Assembly: GCF_011064845.1 (NCBI RefSeq)
Contig: NZ_CP049015.1
Coordinates: 4,464,001-4,528,000 of the forward strand
Reading direction: 5' to 3'
DNA length: 64,000 nt
Source of the DNA: Citrobacter freundii ATCC 8090 = MTCC 1658 = NBRC 12681
GTDB taxonomy: Bacteria > Pseudomonadota > Gammaproteobacteria > Enterobacterales > Enterobacteriaceae
Of the stretch, positions 12,503 to 22,422 are shown piece after piece. Numbering within the stretch: the stretch's first letter is position 1; the number at the start of each line of letters is the position of its first letter. The translations under genes and the position numbers were made by a program. The notes below the pieces were generated by a model. It saw only the letters and a program-made list of their open reading frames with translations. It searched no databases and had not been told where the DNA came from.

Positions 12503-13102
12503 GTGCGTCTGACCGCAAAGCACATTATCGGGCTGAAAGTTTGCCTGCATCTTGCCGGTTTATTGCCGTTTGTCTGGCTATTTTGGGCGGTAAATCACGG
12601 CGGCCTGAGCGCCGATCCGGTCAAAGATATCCAGCACTTTACCGGTAGGACAGCTCTGAAATTCTTGCTGGCGACCTTGCTGGTCTCTCCACTCACGCGC
12701 TACGCTAAACAGCCATTATTGATACGCACACGTCGTCTGTTAGGGCTATGGTGTTTCGCTTGGGCAACGCTGCATTTAACCAGCTACGCACTACTGGAGC
12801 TGGGCATTAATAATCTGGCGTTATTAGGGCGGGAATTACTTACGCGACCTTATTTAACATTGGGCGTTGCTAGCTGGGTCATATTATTCGCCCTCACCTT
12901 AACGTCTACGCAAGCTGCACAGAGAATGCTGGGTAAAAAATGGCAGTATCTGCACAACTTCGTCTATCTTGTGGCGATCCTGGCACCCATACATTATTTG
13001 TGGTCGGTAAAAATTATCTCCCCTCAACCGATTATTTATGCAGCGCTCGCGGCGGTGCTGTTAGCGTGCCGTTACAAGAAGTTTCGCCAGTGGTGGCGGT
13101 AG
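12503..13102 (+). CDS. msrQ: Heme-binding membrane subunit MsrQ
   Basis: A 199-residue integral membrane cytochrome b of the ferric-reductase-like family, which passes electrons from the quinone pool or flavin reductase to MsrP. About six hydrophobic helices are visible, with histidines suited to heme ligation ([29 protein letters not shown]). It starts with GTG immediately after the msrP TAA, preceded by CAGGAG inside the msrP end, so the two are translationally coupled. It is about 12 residues shorter than the E. coli protein, mainly at the C-terminus. Confidence 0.95.
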   Translation: MRLTAKHIIGLKVCLHLAGLLPFVWLFWAVNHGGLSADPVKDIQHFTGRTALKFLLATLLVSPLTRYAKQPLLIRTRRLLGLWCFAWATLHLTSYALLELGINNLALLGRELLTRPYLTLGVASWVILFALTLTSTQAAQRMLGKKWQYLHNFVYLVAILAPIHYLWSVKIISPQPIIYAALAAVLLACRYKKFRQWWR

Positions 13103-13494
13103 TTTCACGTTATGTGCAGTGCGTTGCAAAACACGGACGATCCGATTTTCTTTACATGTTAACGGTTGATTATCTTCCCTGATAAGACCAGTATTTAGCT
13201 GCCAATTGCTACGAAATAGTTATAATGTGCGACTTTGCTATCCCCGGTAGCGTTTTTAAAGCGCTGAAAGGGTGACAATCGCATATTGAAGGTATATTTT
13301 GTCTTTTACCCGAAAATGGCAGAAGATAGCCGCACAATGACTAACAAGTCTGGCAATCTCATTTAATGGCAGCAGCACCCAGTGCAGCGCCTGAGATGCG
13401 TGGCATCTTGTCACTCACTGTTATAAAAATGCTATACAGACGGCGGTAAAACGCTTGTCACAATCTCACTAAACAAAGAGTACGGAACCCACTC
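13103..13494 (+). promoter_or_regulatory. accBC upstream region with long leader
   Basis: A 392-base gap before accB. TATAAT at 13221-13226 with TGTGCGAC after it is the best -10 candidate, and would give a leader of about 260 bases. E. coli accBC is likewise transcribed from an unusually distant promoter, and AccB represses its own operon. No matching -35 box is clear. TTGTCACTCACTG near 13408 with TATACA 18-20 bases later is a weaker alternative. No open frame of interest was seen. Confidence 0.5.
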
Positions 13495-13965
13495 ATGGAT
13501 ATTCGTAAGATTAAAAAACTGATCGAGCTGGTTGAAGAATCAGGCATCTCCGAACTGGAAATTTCTGAAGGCGAAGAATCTGTACGCATCAGCCGTGCAG
13601 CGCCAGCTGCAAGTTTTCCGATGATGCAACAGGCTTATGCTGCACCAGTGATGCAGCAGCCAGCTCTGTCTAACGCTGTCGCACAAACTGCCTCTCCAAG
13701 TATGGAAGCTCCGGCAGCAGCGGAAATCAGTGGTCACATCGTACGCTCCCCAATGGTTGGTACGTTCTACCGCACCCCGAGCCCGGATGCGAAAGCGTTC
13801 ATCGAAATCGGCCAGAAAGTGAATGCGGGCGATACCCTGTGCATCGTTGAAGCCATGAAAATGATGAACCAGATCGAAGCCGACAAATCCGGCGTAGTTA
13901 AAGCGATTCTGGTAGAAAGCGGTCAACCGGTAGAATTTGACGAGCCGCTGGTCGTCATCGAATAA
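13495..13965 (+). CDS. accB: Biotin carboxyl carrier protein of acetyl-CoA carboxylase
   Basis: A 156-residue BCCP, the biotinylated subunit of the enzyme that makes malonyl-CoA for fatty acid synthesis. The N-terminal dimerisation region (1-32) is followed by an Ala/Pro/Gln-rich flexible linker (about 35-77) and a biotinyl domain. The biotin-accepting lysine is K122 in EAMKMMNQ. The thumb loop (about 94-101, TPSPDAKA) typical of E. coli BCCP is present. It is 10 bases upstream of accC, so the pair forms an operon. Confidence 0.98.
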   Translation: MDIRKIKKLIELVEESGISELEISEGEESVRISRAAPAASFPMMQQAYAAPVMQQPALSNAVAQTASPSMEAPAAAEISGHIVRSPMVGTFYRTPSPDAKAFIEIGQKVNAGDTLCIVEAMKMMNQIEADKSGVVKAILVESGQPVEFDEPLVVIE

Positions 13966-13975
13966 CGAGGCGAAC

Positions 13976-15325
13976 ATGTTGGATAAAATTGTTATCGCCA
14001 ACCGCGGCGAGATTGCCTTGCGTATTCTTCGTGCCTGTAAAGAACTGGGCATCAAGACTGTCGCGGTGCATTCAAGCGCGGATCGCGATTTAAAACACGT
14101 ATTGCTGGCGGATGAGACGGTCTGTATTGGCCCGGCAGCATCCGTAAAAAGCTATCTGAACATCCCGGCTATCATTAGCGCTGCTGAAATCACTGGCGCG
14201 GTGGCAATTCACCCGGGTTATGGCTTCCTCTCTGAGAACGCCAACTTTGCTGAACAGGTAGAACGTTCCGGCTTTATCTTCATCGGCCCGAAAGCCGACA
14301 CCATCCGCCTGATGGGTGACAAAGTGTCCGCAATCACCGCGATGAAGAAAGCAGGTGTACCAACAGTCCCAGGCTCTGACGGCCCGCTGGGTGATGACAT
14401 GGACGCTAACCGCGCTCATGCTAAACGCATCGGTTATCCGGTTATCATCAAAGCCTCCGGCGGCGGCGGCGGTCGCGGTATGCGCGTCGTGCGCAGCGAT
14501 GCCGAACTGGCACAATCCATCTCCATGACCAAAGCGGAAGCGAAAGCGGCTTTCAACAACGACATGGTTTACATGGAGAAGTACCTGGAAAACCCACGCC
14601 ACATTGAGATTCAGGTGCTGGCAGACGGTCAGGGTAACGCAATTTATCTGGCAGAGCGTGACTGCTCCATGCAGCGTCGTCACCAGAAAGTTGTCGAAGA
14701 AGCACCAGCACCGGGCATTACTCCGGAACTGCGTCGCTACATCGGCGAGCGTTGCGCCAAAGCCTGTGTTGATATCGGCTATCGCGGGGCGGGTACTTTC
14801 GAGTTCCTGTTCGAAAACGGCGAGTTCTACTTCATTGAGATGAACACCCGTATTCAGGTTGAACACCCGGTAACCGAAATGATCACCGGCGTTGACCTGA
14901 TCAAAGAGCAACTGCGCATCGCAGCGGGTCAACCGCTGTCCATCAAGCAGGACGAAGTTGTGGTTAAAGGCCATGCGGTAGAATGCCGTATCAATGCCGA
15001 AGACCCGAACACCTTCCTGCCAAGCCCGGGTAAAATCACGCGTTTCCACGCGCCGGGTGGTTTTGGTGTGCGTTGGGAGTCTCATATTTACGCAGGCTAC
15101 ACCGTACCTCCGTACTATGACTCAATGATCGGTAAGCTGATCTGCTATGGCGAAAACCGCGACGTCGCTATCGCCCGTATGAAAAACGCCTTGCAGGAAC
15201 TGATCATCGACGGTATCAAAACCAACGTTGACCTGCAGATCCGTATCATGAATGACGAGCACTTCCAGCACGGTGGAACCAATATCCACTATCTGGAGAA
15301 AAAACTCGGACTTCAGGAAAAGTAA
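13976..15325 (+). CDS. accC: Acetyl-CoA carboxylase biotin carboxylase subunit
   Basis: A 449-residue ATP-grasp enzyme that carboxylates biotin on AccB using bicarbonate and ATP. The start [14 protein letters not shown] equals E. coli; an in-frame codon 13 residues upstream lies inside accB and is unsupported. Visible motifs are the glycine-rich lid GGGGGRGMR (about 162-170), the metal and substrate region [17 protein letters not shown] (about 276-292), and [10 protein letters not shown] directly after it. A strong terminator follows. Confidence 0.98.
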   Translation: MLDKIVIANRGEIALRILRACKELGIKTVAVHSSADRDLKHVLLADETVCIGPAASVKSYLNIPAIISAAEITGAVAIHPGYGFLSENANFAEQVERSGFIFIGPKADTIRLMGDKVSAITAMKKAGVPTVPGSDGPLGDDMDANRAHAKRIGYPVIIKASGGGGGRGMRVVRSDAELAQSISMTKAEAKAAFNNDMVYMEKYLENPRHIEIQVLADGQGNAIYLAERDCSMQRRHQKVVEEAPAPGITPELRRYIGERCAKACVDIGYRGAGTFEFLFENGEFYFIEMNTRIQVEHPVTEMITGVDLIKEQLRIAAGQPLSIKQDEVVVKGHAVECRINAEDPNTFLPSPGKITRFHAPGGFGVRWESHIYAGYTVPPYYDSMIGKLICYGENRDVAIARMKNALQELIIDGIKTNVDLQIRIMNDEHFQHGGTNIHYLEKKLGLQEK

Positions 15326-15339
15326 GCGTGCGTTAACCA

Positions 15340-15364
15340 AAAAGGCCGGAAATTCCGGCCTTTT
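15340..15364 (+). terminator. Rho-independent terminator after accC
   Basis: A perfect 12-bp stem, AAAAGGCCGGAA and TTCCGGCCTTTT around a single A, followed by GTTTTT. It lies 14 bases after the accC stop. Confidence 0.9.
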
Positions 15365-15432
15365 GTTTTTCTCCCCTCCCGCACGTGCCATAAGGTACAA
15401 TCCCCGCTTTCTTTATCCACAAGGGACAAAAA

Positions 15433-15675
15433 ATGGACGCTCGTTTTGTTCAGGCCCATAAAGAGGCGCGCTGGGCGCTGTGGCTAACCCTTTTATATCT
15501 GGTTACATGGTTAGTGACCGCTTACTTACCTGATTCAACGCTGGGTTTTACCGGCTTACCGCACTGGTTCGAAATGGCCTGCCTGCTAACGCCGCTGGTT
15601 TTCATCGTGCTGTGCTGGGCGATGGTGAAGTTTATCTATCGCGACATTTCGTTGGAGGATGACGATGCAGCTTGA
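15433..15675 (+). CDS. yhdT: YhdT family small membrane protein (DUF997)
   Basis: An 80-residue protein with two hydrophobic helices (about 15-37 and 47-67) and an acidic end, SLEDDDAA, the same length as E. coli YhdT. The function is unknown. It overlaps the start of panF by 11 bases, and such pairs of a small two-helix protein with a sodium/solute symporter are common, so it may assist PanF (inference). AAGGGACAAAAA precedes the ATG. Confidence 0.93.
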   Translation: MDARFVQAHKEARWALWLTLLYLVTWLVTAYLPDSTLGFTGLPHWFEMACLLTPLVFIVLCWAMVKFIYRDISLEDDDAA

Positions 15676-17116
15676 AGTTATTTTACCGCTGGTCGCCTAT
15701 CTTCTGGTGGTCTTCGGTCTTTCTGTTTACGCCATGCGTAAGAGAGTGACCGGTACCTTCCTGAATGAATATTTCCTTGGCAGCCGTTCCATGGGCGGGG
15801 TCGTGTTAGCGATGACGCTAACGGCAACCTACATTAGCGCCAGCTCGTTTATTGGCGGTCCTGGCGCTGCTTACAAATACGGACTGGGATGGGTGCTGCT
15901 GGCGATGATCCAGTTGCCTGCCGTCTGGCTCTCATTGGGGATTCTTGGTAAGAAATTCGCGATTCTGGCGCGTCGTTATAATGCTGTTACCCTCAACGAT
16001 ATGCTGTTTGCGCGCTACCAGAGCCGCCTGCTGGTGTGGCTGGCGAGTCTCAGCCTGCTGGTCGCGTTTGTCGGAGCAATGACCGTACAGTTTATTGGCG
16101 GCGCACGTCTGCTTGAAACCGCAGCGGGCATTCCTTACGAAACTGGATTGCTGATTTTTGGCGTCAGTATCGCATTGTATACGGCGTTCGGCGGATTTCG
16201 CGCCAGTGTACTGAACGATACCATGCAGGGTATGGTGATGCTGATTGGAACTATCGTTTTGCTGGTCGGCGTCGTCCATGCTGCCGGTGGCCTTAGCAAT
16301 GCGGTGGTAACCCTGCAGACTATCGATCCTAAACTGGTCTCGCCGCAGGGCGCTGATGACATTTTGTCACCCACGTTTATGACCTCATTTTGGGTATTGG
16401 TGTGTTTTGGCGTAATTGGCCTGCCGCATACGGCGGTACGCTGCATCTCTTATAAAGACAGTAAAGCGGTACACCGCGGCATTATCATCGGCACCATAGT
16501 GGTGGCGATCCTGATGTTTGGTATGCATCTGGCGGGTGCTCTGGGACGGGCGGTAATCCCTGACCTGACGGTACCAGACCTGGTTATCCCTACGCTGATG
16601 GTCAAAGTCTTGCCGCCGATCGCTGCCGGGATCTTCCTTGCGGCTCCCATGGCCGCGATCATGTCGACGATCAATGCCCAATTGCTGCAAAGTTCCGCTA
16701 CGATCATTAAGGATCTGTACCTGAACCTTCGTCCGGAACAGCTTAAAAATGAAACCCGGCTGAAGCGCATGTCAGCCGTGATTACCCTATTGCTGGGCGC
16801 GTTACTGTTGCTGGCCGCCTGGAAACCACCAGAGATGATTATCTGGCTGAATCTGCTGGCGTTTGGCGGGCTGGAAGCCGTCTTCCTGTGGCCGCTGGTG
16901 CTGGGCCTCTACTGGGAGCGGGCAAACGCGTCAGGCGCATTGAGCGCGATGATTGTCGGCGGCGTGCTTTATGCTTTACTCGCCACCTTTAACGTTCAGT
17001 TCCTGGGCTTCCATCCAATCGTGCCCTCGTTACTGATAAGCTTGCTGGCTTTCCTGATCGGCAACCGTTTCGGTTCCGCCGTCCCGCAAGTCGCCATATT
17101 GACTACTGATAAATAA
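15665..17116 (+). CDS. panF: Sodium/pantothenate symporter
   Basis: A 483-residue sodium:solute symporter (SSS family) that imports pantothenate for coenzyme A synthesis. About 13 hydrophobic helices are seen. The family signature region [14 protein letters not shown] (about 180) and the conserved sodium-site stretch near [17 protein letters not shown] (about 335-350) are present. I chose the ATG at 15665 because GGAGG at 15654-15658 is six bases away. An ATG two codons earlier would leave no spacing. The next gene, prmA, starts 11 bases after its stop, as in E. coli. Confidence 0.97.
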   Translation: MQLEVILPLVAYLLVVFGLSVYAMRKRVTGTFLNEYFLGSRSMGGVVLAMTLTATYISASSFIGGPGAAYKYGLGWVLLAMIQLPAVWLSLGILGKKFAILARRYNAVTLNDMLFARYQSRLLVWLASLSLLVAFVGAMTVQFIGGARLLETAAGIPYETGLLIFGVSIALYTAFGGFRASVLNDTMQGMVMLIGTIVLLVGVVHAAGGLSNAVVTLQTIDPKLVSPQGADDILSPTFMTSFWVLVCFGVIGLPHTAVRCISYKDSKAVHRGIIIGTIVVAILMFGMHLAGALGRAVIPDLTVPDLVIPTLMVKVLPPIAAGIFLAAPMAAIMSTINAQLLQSSATIIKDLYLNLRPEQLKNETRLKRMSAVITLLLGALLLLAAWKPPEMIIWLNLLAFGGLEAVFLWPLVLGLYWERANASGALSAMIVGGVLYALLATFNVQFLGFHPIVPSLLISLLAFLIGNRFGSAVPQVAILTTDK

Positions 17117-17127
17117 AGAGTTTTGCC

Positions 17128-18009
17128 ATGCCATGGATCCAACTGAAACTGAACACGACCGGTGCCAACGCTGAAGAGTTGAGCGATGCGCTGATGGAAG
17201 CGGGCTCCGTTTCCATTACTTTCCAGGATACGCATGATACGCCGGTATTTGAACCTCTGCCGGGCGAGACTCGCCTGTGGGGTGATACCGACGTTATCGG
17301 CTTGTTCGATGCAGAAACCGACATGAAAGAAGTTGTTGCCATCCTGGAACAGCATCCGCTGCTGGGTGAAGGCTTCGTGCATAAAATCGAACAGCTCGAA
17401 GACAAAGACTGGGAACGCGAATGGATGGATAACTTCCACCCGATGCGCTTTGGCGAACGTCTGTGGATTTGCCCGAGCTGGCGCGATGTCCCGGATGAGA
17501 ATGCTGTCAACGTGATGCTGGACCCGGGTCTGGCGTTTGGTACAGGCACGCACCCCACCACCTCTCTGTGCCTGCAATGGCTAGACGGTCTTGATCTTAA
17601 CGGTAAAACGGTTATCGACTTTGGCTGCGGCTCCGGCATTCTTGCCATTGCGGCACTGAAACTGGGTGCGGCGAAAGCCATCGGCGTGGATATCGATCCG
17701 CAAGCGATTCAGGCCAGCCGTGATAACGCCCAGCGTAATGGCGTTTCTGAGCGTCTGGAGCTTTATCTGCCGAAAGACCAGCCAGAAGCCATGAAAGCCG
17801 ACGTGGTGGTCGCCAACATCCTCGCGGGCCCATTACGTGAACTGGCGCCGTTAATCAGCGTACTGCCCGTTGAGGGTGGTCTACTGGGGCTTTCTGGTAT
17901 TCTTGCCAGCCAGGCGGAAAGCGTCTGTGAAGCCTATGCCGATCTCTTTACGCTCGATCCGGTTATTGAGAAAGAAGAGTGGTGTCGCATTACCGGCCAG
18001 AAAAAATAA
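17128..18009 (+). CDS. prmA: Ribosomal protein L11 methyltransferase
   Basis: A 293-residue SAM-dependent enzyme that trimethylates several amino groups of ribosomal protein L11, with the same length as E. coli PrmA. The N-terminal L11-recognition domain (about 1-55) is joined by a linker helix to the Rossmann methyltransferase domain. That domain carries motif [15 protein letters not shown] (about 164-177) and the catalytic-loop motif [10 protein letters not shown] (about 227-236). It follows panF closely and probably shares its transcript. Confidence 0.98.
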   Translation: MPWIQLKLNTTGANAEELSDALMEAGSVSITFQDTHDTPVFEPLPGETRLWGDTDVIGLFDAETDMKEVVAILEQHPLLGEGFVHKIEQLEDKDWEREWMDNFHPMRFGERLWICPSWRDVPDENAVNVMLDPGLAFGTGTHPTTSLCLQWLDGLDLNGKTVIDFGCGSGILAIAALKLGAAKAIGVDIDPQAIQASRDNAQRNGVSERLELYLPKDQPEAMKADVVVANILAGPLRELAPLISVLPVEGGLLGLSGILASQAESVCEAYADLFTLDPVIEKEEWCRITGQKK

Positions 18010-18017
18010 TCCCTTCC

Positions 18018-18044
18018 GGCGTGGTTATCTGACCACGCCATTTT
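18018..18044 (+). terminator. Probable terminator after prmA
   Basis: Stem GGCGTGGT / ACCACGCC with a six-base loop, followed by ATTTT, nine bases after the prmA stop. Confidence 0.65.
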
Positions 18045-18137
18045 CAGACAATAGACCAGCATACCGACACTTTCCTCAGCGATATAATAATCAATTGATT
18101 TTGTTATTTTTTATATTGATTTTCATTGAGTAAACGT

Positions 18138-18914
18138 ATGCGTTTCAACTGTTTTACAACAACTTTGCTGGCAGCATGCCTGATGCCACTGACCACGCTG
18201 GCCGTACCATGGGGATATACCGAAGAAAACGGCCCCGCACGGTGGGGAGAAATCAGCAAAGCGTATGCAACGTGCCAGACAGGCATAAACCAATCCCCCA
18301 TAGACATCCAGACCACCACAACCAGTAAACTCGGTCTTCCCGCGCTCAACATGCAGTACGTCGATGGCCCAACTAGATTTCGGAGCATTAACCATACGTT
18401 GCAGGCAACGATGAGTAGCTATACATCTAATTCCATTGAAATTGATGAAACGCTTCATTATTTAAAACAATTTGAATTCCACGCCCCGAGTGAACATGCC
18501 CTCAACGGTAAAACCTATCCGCTGGAGCTGCAGCTGCTCCACAAAAATCAATCCGGAGACATCGCTATCGTGGCGGTTATGTTTGACGTCGGCGAACCGA
18601 ACCAGGCGATTCAAAATTTGTGGGAGTCCTTTCCAGCCATGGAAGACAGCAGTATGCCCATCTTCTCACCAGTTAATATCAATCAGCTTTTACCCGACAA
18701 TAAAACCTACTGGCGCTACCGTGGTTCGTTAACAACGCCACCCTGCACCGAAGGCGTCACCTGGGCTGTCCTGAAAACGCCTGTTGCTCTTTCAGCCGAA
18801 CAGTTGGATAAATTTCACTACATTGTTGGGCCTGCAAACAATCGCCCGCTGCAGCCGTTGAATGAACGCAAGATTACGGACAGCTATTCTGGGGATACCG
18901 AGATCCTGTACTAA
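18138..18914 (+). CDS. Alpha-carbonic-anhydrase-like exported protein lacking two zinc ligands
   Basis: A 258-residue protein of the alpha-carbonic anhydrase fold. I start it at ATG 18138; a TTG four codons upstream is also open. The N-terminus is an export signal ending near LAVPW (residue 22); LAAC at 11-14 could alternatively be a lipobox, though the hydrophobic stretch would be short. Family landmarks present are GINQSPIDI (49-57), NH86, SEH (118-120), the TTPPCTE gate loop (199-205), and C46 and C203 for the usual disulfide. The three zinc histidines of active enzymes fall at 113, 115 and 132. Here they read E113, H115 and Q132 (QFEFH and ELQLLH). Reversible CO2 hydration is therefore doubtful, as in eukaryotic carbonic-anhydrase-related proteins. 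No gene lies here in E. coli K-12, and the flanks are AT-rich. Confidence 0.88.
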   Translation: MRFNCFTTTLLAACLMPLTTLAVPWGYTEENGPARWGEISKAYATCQTGINQSPIDIQTTTTSKLGLPALNMQYVDGPTRFRSINHTLQATMSSYTSNSIEIDETLHYLKQFEFHAPSEHALNGKTYPLELQLLHKNQSGDIAIVAVMFDVGEPNQAIQNLWESFPAMEDSSMPIFSPVNINQLLPDNKTYWRYRGSLTTPPCTEGVTWAVLKTPVALSAEQLDKFHYIVGPANNRPLQPLNERKITDSYSGDTEILY

Positions 18915-19212
18915 AATGAGGTAGCGATCACACAATGGCGAGGTAATTTGCTGATTAATTCAGCAGAATATCTTGTCAGTACCTTCTGCAGCTGAAGAAA
19001 AAATGAGAAGTTACGCAAAATTATATGTGTATATAAAATCGACACATTTTTATAATGCAATGATTTATATGATTAAATATTTTCATGCGTTCACATTTAC
19101 GGCAATTCATTGATCCACCTCAGTGGATTGGTCAAAGTTTGGCCTTTCATCTCGTGCGAAAAATGCGTAATATACGCCGCCTTGCAGTCACAGTATGGTC
19201 ATTTCTTAACTC
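18915..19212 (+). promoter_or_regulatory. dusB-fis promoter region
   Basis: The 298-base AT-rich gap ends in the fis operon promoter. The -35 is TTTCAT (19145-19150), then 17 bases, -10 TAATAT (19168-19173) and a GC-rich discriminator ACGCCGCC. This is the arrangement of the growth-rate- and ppGpp-controlled E. coli fis promoter. The inverted repeat TCCACCTCAGTGGA (about 19111-19124) lies where E. coli has Fis autoregulatory sites. A weak hairpin TGCTGA/TCAGCA near 18950 may end the preceding gene. Confidence 0.8.
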
Positions 19213-20178
19213 ATGCGCATCGGACAATACCAGCTCAGAAATCGCCTGATCGCAGCACCTATGGCTGGCATCACTGACAGACCATTCAGGACGCTGTGCT
19301 ATGAGATGGGAGCAGGATTGACGGTATCCGAGATGATGTCTTCTAACCCGCAGGTTTGGGAAAGTGACAAGTCTCGTTTACGGATGGTGCACGTTGATGA
19401 GCCAGGAATTCGCACGGTGCAAATTGCCGGTAGCGACCCTGTTGAGATGGCCGATGCCGCACGTATTAACGTGGAAAGCGGCGCCCAGATTATTGATATC
19501 AATATGGGGTGTCCGGCTAAAAAAGTGAATCGTAAGCTCGCAGGTTCAGCCCTCTTGCAGTACCCGGATTTAGTGAAGTCGATACTAACCGAGGTCGTCA
19601 ATGCAGTGGACGTTCCTGTCACACTCAAGATTCGCACCGGCTGGGCTCCGGAACACCGTAACTGCGTAGAGATTGCCCAACTGGCTGAAGATTGTGGCAT
19701 TCAGGCTCTGACCATTCATGGACGCACCCGCGCCTGTTTGTTCAATGGAGATGCTGAGTACGACAGTATTCGGGCAGTTAAGCAGAAAGTTTCCATTCCG
19801 ATTATCGCGAATGGCGACATTACTGACCCGCATAAAGCCAGAGCTGTACTCGACTATACGGGGGCGGATGCCCTGATGATAGGACGTGCAGCTCAGGGAA
19901 GACCCTGGATCTTTCGGGAAATCCAGCATTATCTGGACACTGGGGAGCTGCTGCCCCCGCTGCCTCTGGCAGAGGTGAAGCGCTTGCTTTGTGCGCACGT
20001 TCGGGAACTGCACGACTTTTATGGTCAGGCAAAAGGGTACCGAATTGCGCGTAAACACGTATCCTGGTATCTCCAGGAACACGCTCCGGATGACCAGTTT
20101 CGGCGCACATTCAACGCCATTGAAGATTCCAGCGAACAGCTGGCGGCGTTGGAGGCATACTTCGAAAATTTTGCGTAA
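19213..20178 (+). CDS. dusB: tRNA-dihydrouridine synthase B
   Basis: A 321-residue FMN-dependent enzyme that reduces uridine 17 (and 17a) in the D loop of tRNAs using NADPH. The TIM-barrel start [11 protein letters not shown] and the catalytic cysteine C100 in NMGCPAKKV are clear, as are the FMN-binding [14 protein letters not shown] (about 220-233) and the C-terminal helical tRNA-recognition domain. It is the first gene of the dusB-fis operon, 25 bases before fis, and its translation is known to support fis expression in E. coli. Confidence 0.98.
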   Translation: MRIGQYQLRNRLIAAPMAGITDRPFRTLCYEMGAGLTVSEMMSSNPQVWESDKSRLRMVHVDEPGIRTVQIAGSDPVEMADAARINVESGAQIIDINMGCPAKKVNRKLAGSALLQYPDLVKSILTEVVNAVDVPVTLKIRTGWAPEHRNCVEIAQLAEDCGIQALTIHGRTRACLFNGDAEYDSIRAVKQKVSIPIIANGDITDPHKARAVLDYTGADALMIGRAAQGRPWIFREIQHYLDTGELLPPLPLAEVKRLLCAHVRELHDFYGQAKGYRIARKHVSWYLQEHAPDDQFRRTFNAIEDSSEQLAALEAYFENFA

Positions 20179-20203
20179 ACAGAAATAAAGAGCTGACAGA
20201 ACT

Positions 20204-20500
20204 ATGTTCGAACAACGCGTAAATTCTGACGTACTGACCGTTTCTACCGTTAACTCTCAGGACCAGGTAACTCAAAAGCCCCTGCGTGACTCGGTTAAAC
20301 AGGCACTGAAGAACTATTTTGCTCAATTGAATGGTCAGGATGTTAACGATCTCTATGAGCTGGTACTGGCTGAAGTAGAACAGCCCCTGTTGGACATGGT
20401 GATGCAATACACCCGCGGTAACCAGACCCGTGCTGCCCTGATGATGGGCATCAACCGTGGTACGCTGCGTAAAAAACTGAAAAAATACGGCATGAACTGA
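20204..20500 (+). CDS. fis: Nucleoid protein and transcription factor Fis
   Basis: A 98-residue DNA-bending homodimer, identical or nearly so to E. coli Fis. It activates rRNA operons and proP, and organises the nucleoid in early exponential growth. The N-terminal beta hairpin arms are followed by helices A-B and a C-terminal helix-turn-helix, [24 protein letters not shown] (residues about 75-98). It is co-transcribed with dusB and ends at a good terminator. Fis targets, the rRNA operon and proP, lie in the same window. Confidence 0.99.
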
Positions 20501-20526
20501 TACTAATCAGTTAAATGTTTGTTTTA

Positions 20527-20561
20527 AAAGGCGCTACTCGGCATGGGGAAGCGCCTTTTTT
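20527..20561 (+). terminator. Terminator of the dusB-fis operon
   Basis: Stem AAAGGCGCT / AGCGCCTTT with a 14-base loop, running into TTTTT, 27 bases after the fis stop. Confidence 0.88.
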
Positions 20562-20588
20562 ATTAACTTCACACGGGAGGCTTTGGCG

Positions 20589-21473
20589 ATGAACGCAAGA
20601 TGTGAACCTGTCTATTTTGGCGATGAATCTAAAAAGATAATCCTGGGTGATGCACTGACCGAACTGAAAAAGCTGTCTTCTGAAAGCGTCGATCTCATTT
20701 TTGCCGATCCACCTTATAACATCGGTAAAGATTTTGACGGGATGGTGGAGTCCTGGGATGAAGAGGCTTTTCTGGCGTGGCTGTTTGAGTGCATTGACGA
20801 GTGCCATCGCATTCTCAAACCGCACGGCACCATGTACATCATGAACAGTACGGAGAACATGCCGTATATTGACCTCAAATGCCGCCAGCTCTTTACTATC
20901 AAGAGCCGTATCGTGTGGTCATACGATAGCTCAGGGGTACAGGCCAAAAATTACTTTGGTTCGATGTATGAACCGATCCTGATGATGGTAAAAGATCAGA
21001 AAAACTACACATTTAATCGTGACGATATTCTGGTTGAAGCCAAAACCGGGGCTCAACGCGCGCTAATAGACTACAGAAAAAATCCACCGCAGCCATACAA
21101 TCAGAAAAAAGTGCCGGGAAATGTCTGGGAGTTCCCACGCGTTCGCTATCTGATGGACGAATACGAAAACCACCCCACCCAGAAACCCAAAGCCCTCCTG
21201 GAGCGTATAATTCTGGCATCCTCGAACCCAGATGACAGGGTACTGGATCCGTTTGCCGGCAGCTTCACCACCGGTGCCACCGCCGTGGAATTGGGTCGCA
21301 AGTTTGTCGGGATTGAGATCAATGTTGAATACGTAAAAATGGGGCTCAGAAGACTGAGTATCGGTTCTCATTTTTCAGAAATTGAGCTTGCCAAGGTGAA
21401 AAAACGTAAGACAAAAAACCTGTCTAAAAAGAGTCGATTGACGGCAAAGAGCGGCGATCTTTCAACAAAGTAA
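20589..21473 (+). CDS. yhdJ: DNA adenine-N6 methyltransferase YhdJ
   Basis: A 294-residue orphan methyltransferase. The catalytic motif IV DPPYNIG (about 39-45) precedes the SAM-binding motif DPFAGSFTTG (about 220-229), the order of the beta class. E. coli and Salmonella YhdJ methylate the second adenine of ATGCAT, with no partner restriction enzyme; none is seen here. I chose ATG 20589 because GGGAGG lies eight bases upstream; the TTG at 20583 is too close to it. The C-terminus is lysine-rich and likely contacts DNA. Confidence 0.96.
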   Translation: MNARCEPVYFGDESKKIILGDALTELKKLSSESVDLIFADPPYNIGKDFDGMVESWDEEAFLAWLFECIDECHRILKPHGTMYIMNSTENMPYIDLKCRQLFTIKSRIVWSYDSSGVQAKNYFGSMYEPILMMVKDQKNYTFNRDDILVEAKTGAQRALIDYRKNPPQPYNQKKVPGNVWEFPRVRYLMDEYENHPTQKPKALLERIILASSNPDDRVLDPFAGSFTTGATAVELGRKFVGIEINVEYVKMGLRRLSIGSHFSEIELAKVKKRKTKNLSKKSRLTAKSGDLSTK

Positions 21474-21555
21474 AGGCATTGTAAGTCTGCTTTTCAGGTT
21501 ACAGATTTCGTGTATATTCCCTGCACGCTTGGGCATGAATACACAGGGTTTGGTA

Positions 21556-21720
21556 ATGATTCGCAAGTATTGGTGGCTGGTTGTTTTTGCAGTATTCGTT
21601 TTTCTTTTTGATGCGCTGCTCATCCAATGGATAGAGCTGATGACAACAGAGCACGATAAGTGCCGGAATATGAACTCAGTGAATCCCCTTAAGCTGGTCA
21701 ACTGCGTCGACCTCGAATAG
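21556..21720 (+). CDS. yhdU: YhdU small membrane protein (DUF2556)
   Basis: A 54-residue protein with one hydrophobic helix (about 5-24, KYWWLVVFAVFVFLFDALL) and a conserved tail DKCRNMNSVNPLKLVNC. It matches E. coli YhdU, which is slightly longer. The start MIRKYWW is chosen by homology and the GGGTTTGGTA upstream; an open extension of nine codons is unsupported. Function unknown; the two cysteines would face the periplasm or cytoplasm depending on topology. Confidence 0.88.
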   Translation: MIRKYWWLVVFAVFVFLFDALLIQWIELMTTEHDKCRNMNSVNPLKLVNCVDLE

Positions 21721-21765
21721 CGCCACCAACCCCACTTCAGCAGCCGTCAGGCCTGGCGGCTAAAA

Positions 21766-22422
21766 CTACCCCACCTGACTCTCACTCTGCGCTAATTGCC
21801 TTACGCTACCATCTGGGCTTAACATTTTTAATACATTATCAACTAATACTGGCGCTTGTTTATAAAGATCATAACTCATTGGATTAATGAGCCAGTTTTT
21901 AACAATGCCACTAAAACTCCCATGAAGAATAATTATTATAACGTCTAAATCAAGGCTGGTTGCGATAAGTCCGTCGTCCATACATTTTTGCAAGGCAATG
22001 CGCATACCCAGATGATTGATACCAATTTTTTCACGAATAGCCTGTTCCGATATCATATCGTTATGGAATTCACATTTATGATATAAAATTTGCATTAATG
22101 CCTGCTGGCGAGGATTCTGCGCAATATATTGCAACCCCACAACTAACTTTTCACGCAGTCGCTGTAAAGGATTATCTCCCCAACGGCCAATAAGCTGGTC
22201 CTGAATAAGATCGCGCAATGGCGGTTGTTGTAACCATAGTTCATTAAACAATTGCGTCTTGTTTTCAAAATGCCAATACAGCGCCCCCCGCGTCACGCTG
22301 GCGGCGTCTGCAATGTCGTTTAGCGTCGTATTGCTTACGCCACGTGCGGCAAACTGTACAATCGCTGTTTCTATCAGGTGCTGCCGCGTTTTGAGGGCAT
22401 CAGCTTTCGTTTTTCTGGCCAT
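21766..22422 (-). CDS. acrS: TetR-family repressor AcrS (EnvR)
   Basis: A 218-residue TetR/AcrR-type regulator. The N-terminal helix-turn-helix (about residues 10-55, TLNDIADAASVTRGALYWHFENKTQLFNEL region) is strongly conserved; the ligand-binding C-terminal half diverges more from E. coli AcrS, mainly at its end. It is divergent from acrEF. In E. coli AcrS represses acrAB and probably acrEF. The usual divergent repressor-pump arrangement is kept here. Confidence 0.95.
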   Translation of the reverse strand: MARKTKADALKTRQHLIETAIVQFAARGVSNTTLNDIADAASVTRGALYWHFENKTQLFNELWLQQPPLRDLIQDQLIGRWGDNPLQRLREKLVVGLQYIAQNPRQQALMQILYHKCEFHNDMISEQAIREKIGINHLGMRIALQKCMDDGLIATSLDLDVIIIILHGSFSGIVKNWLINPMSYDLYKQAPVLVDNVLKMLSPDGSVRQLAQSESQVG

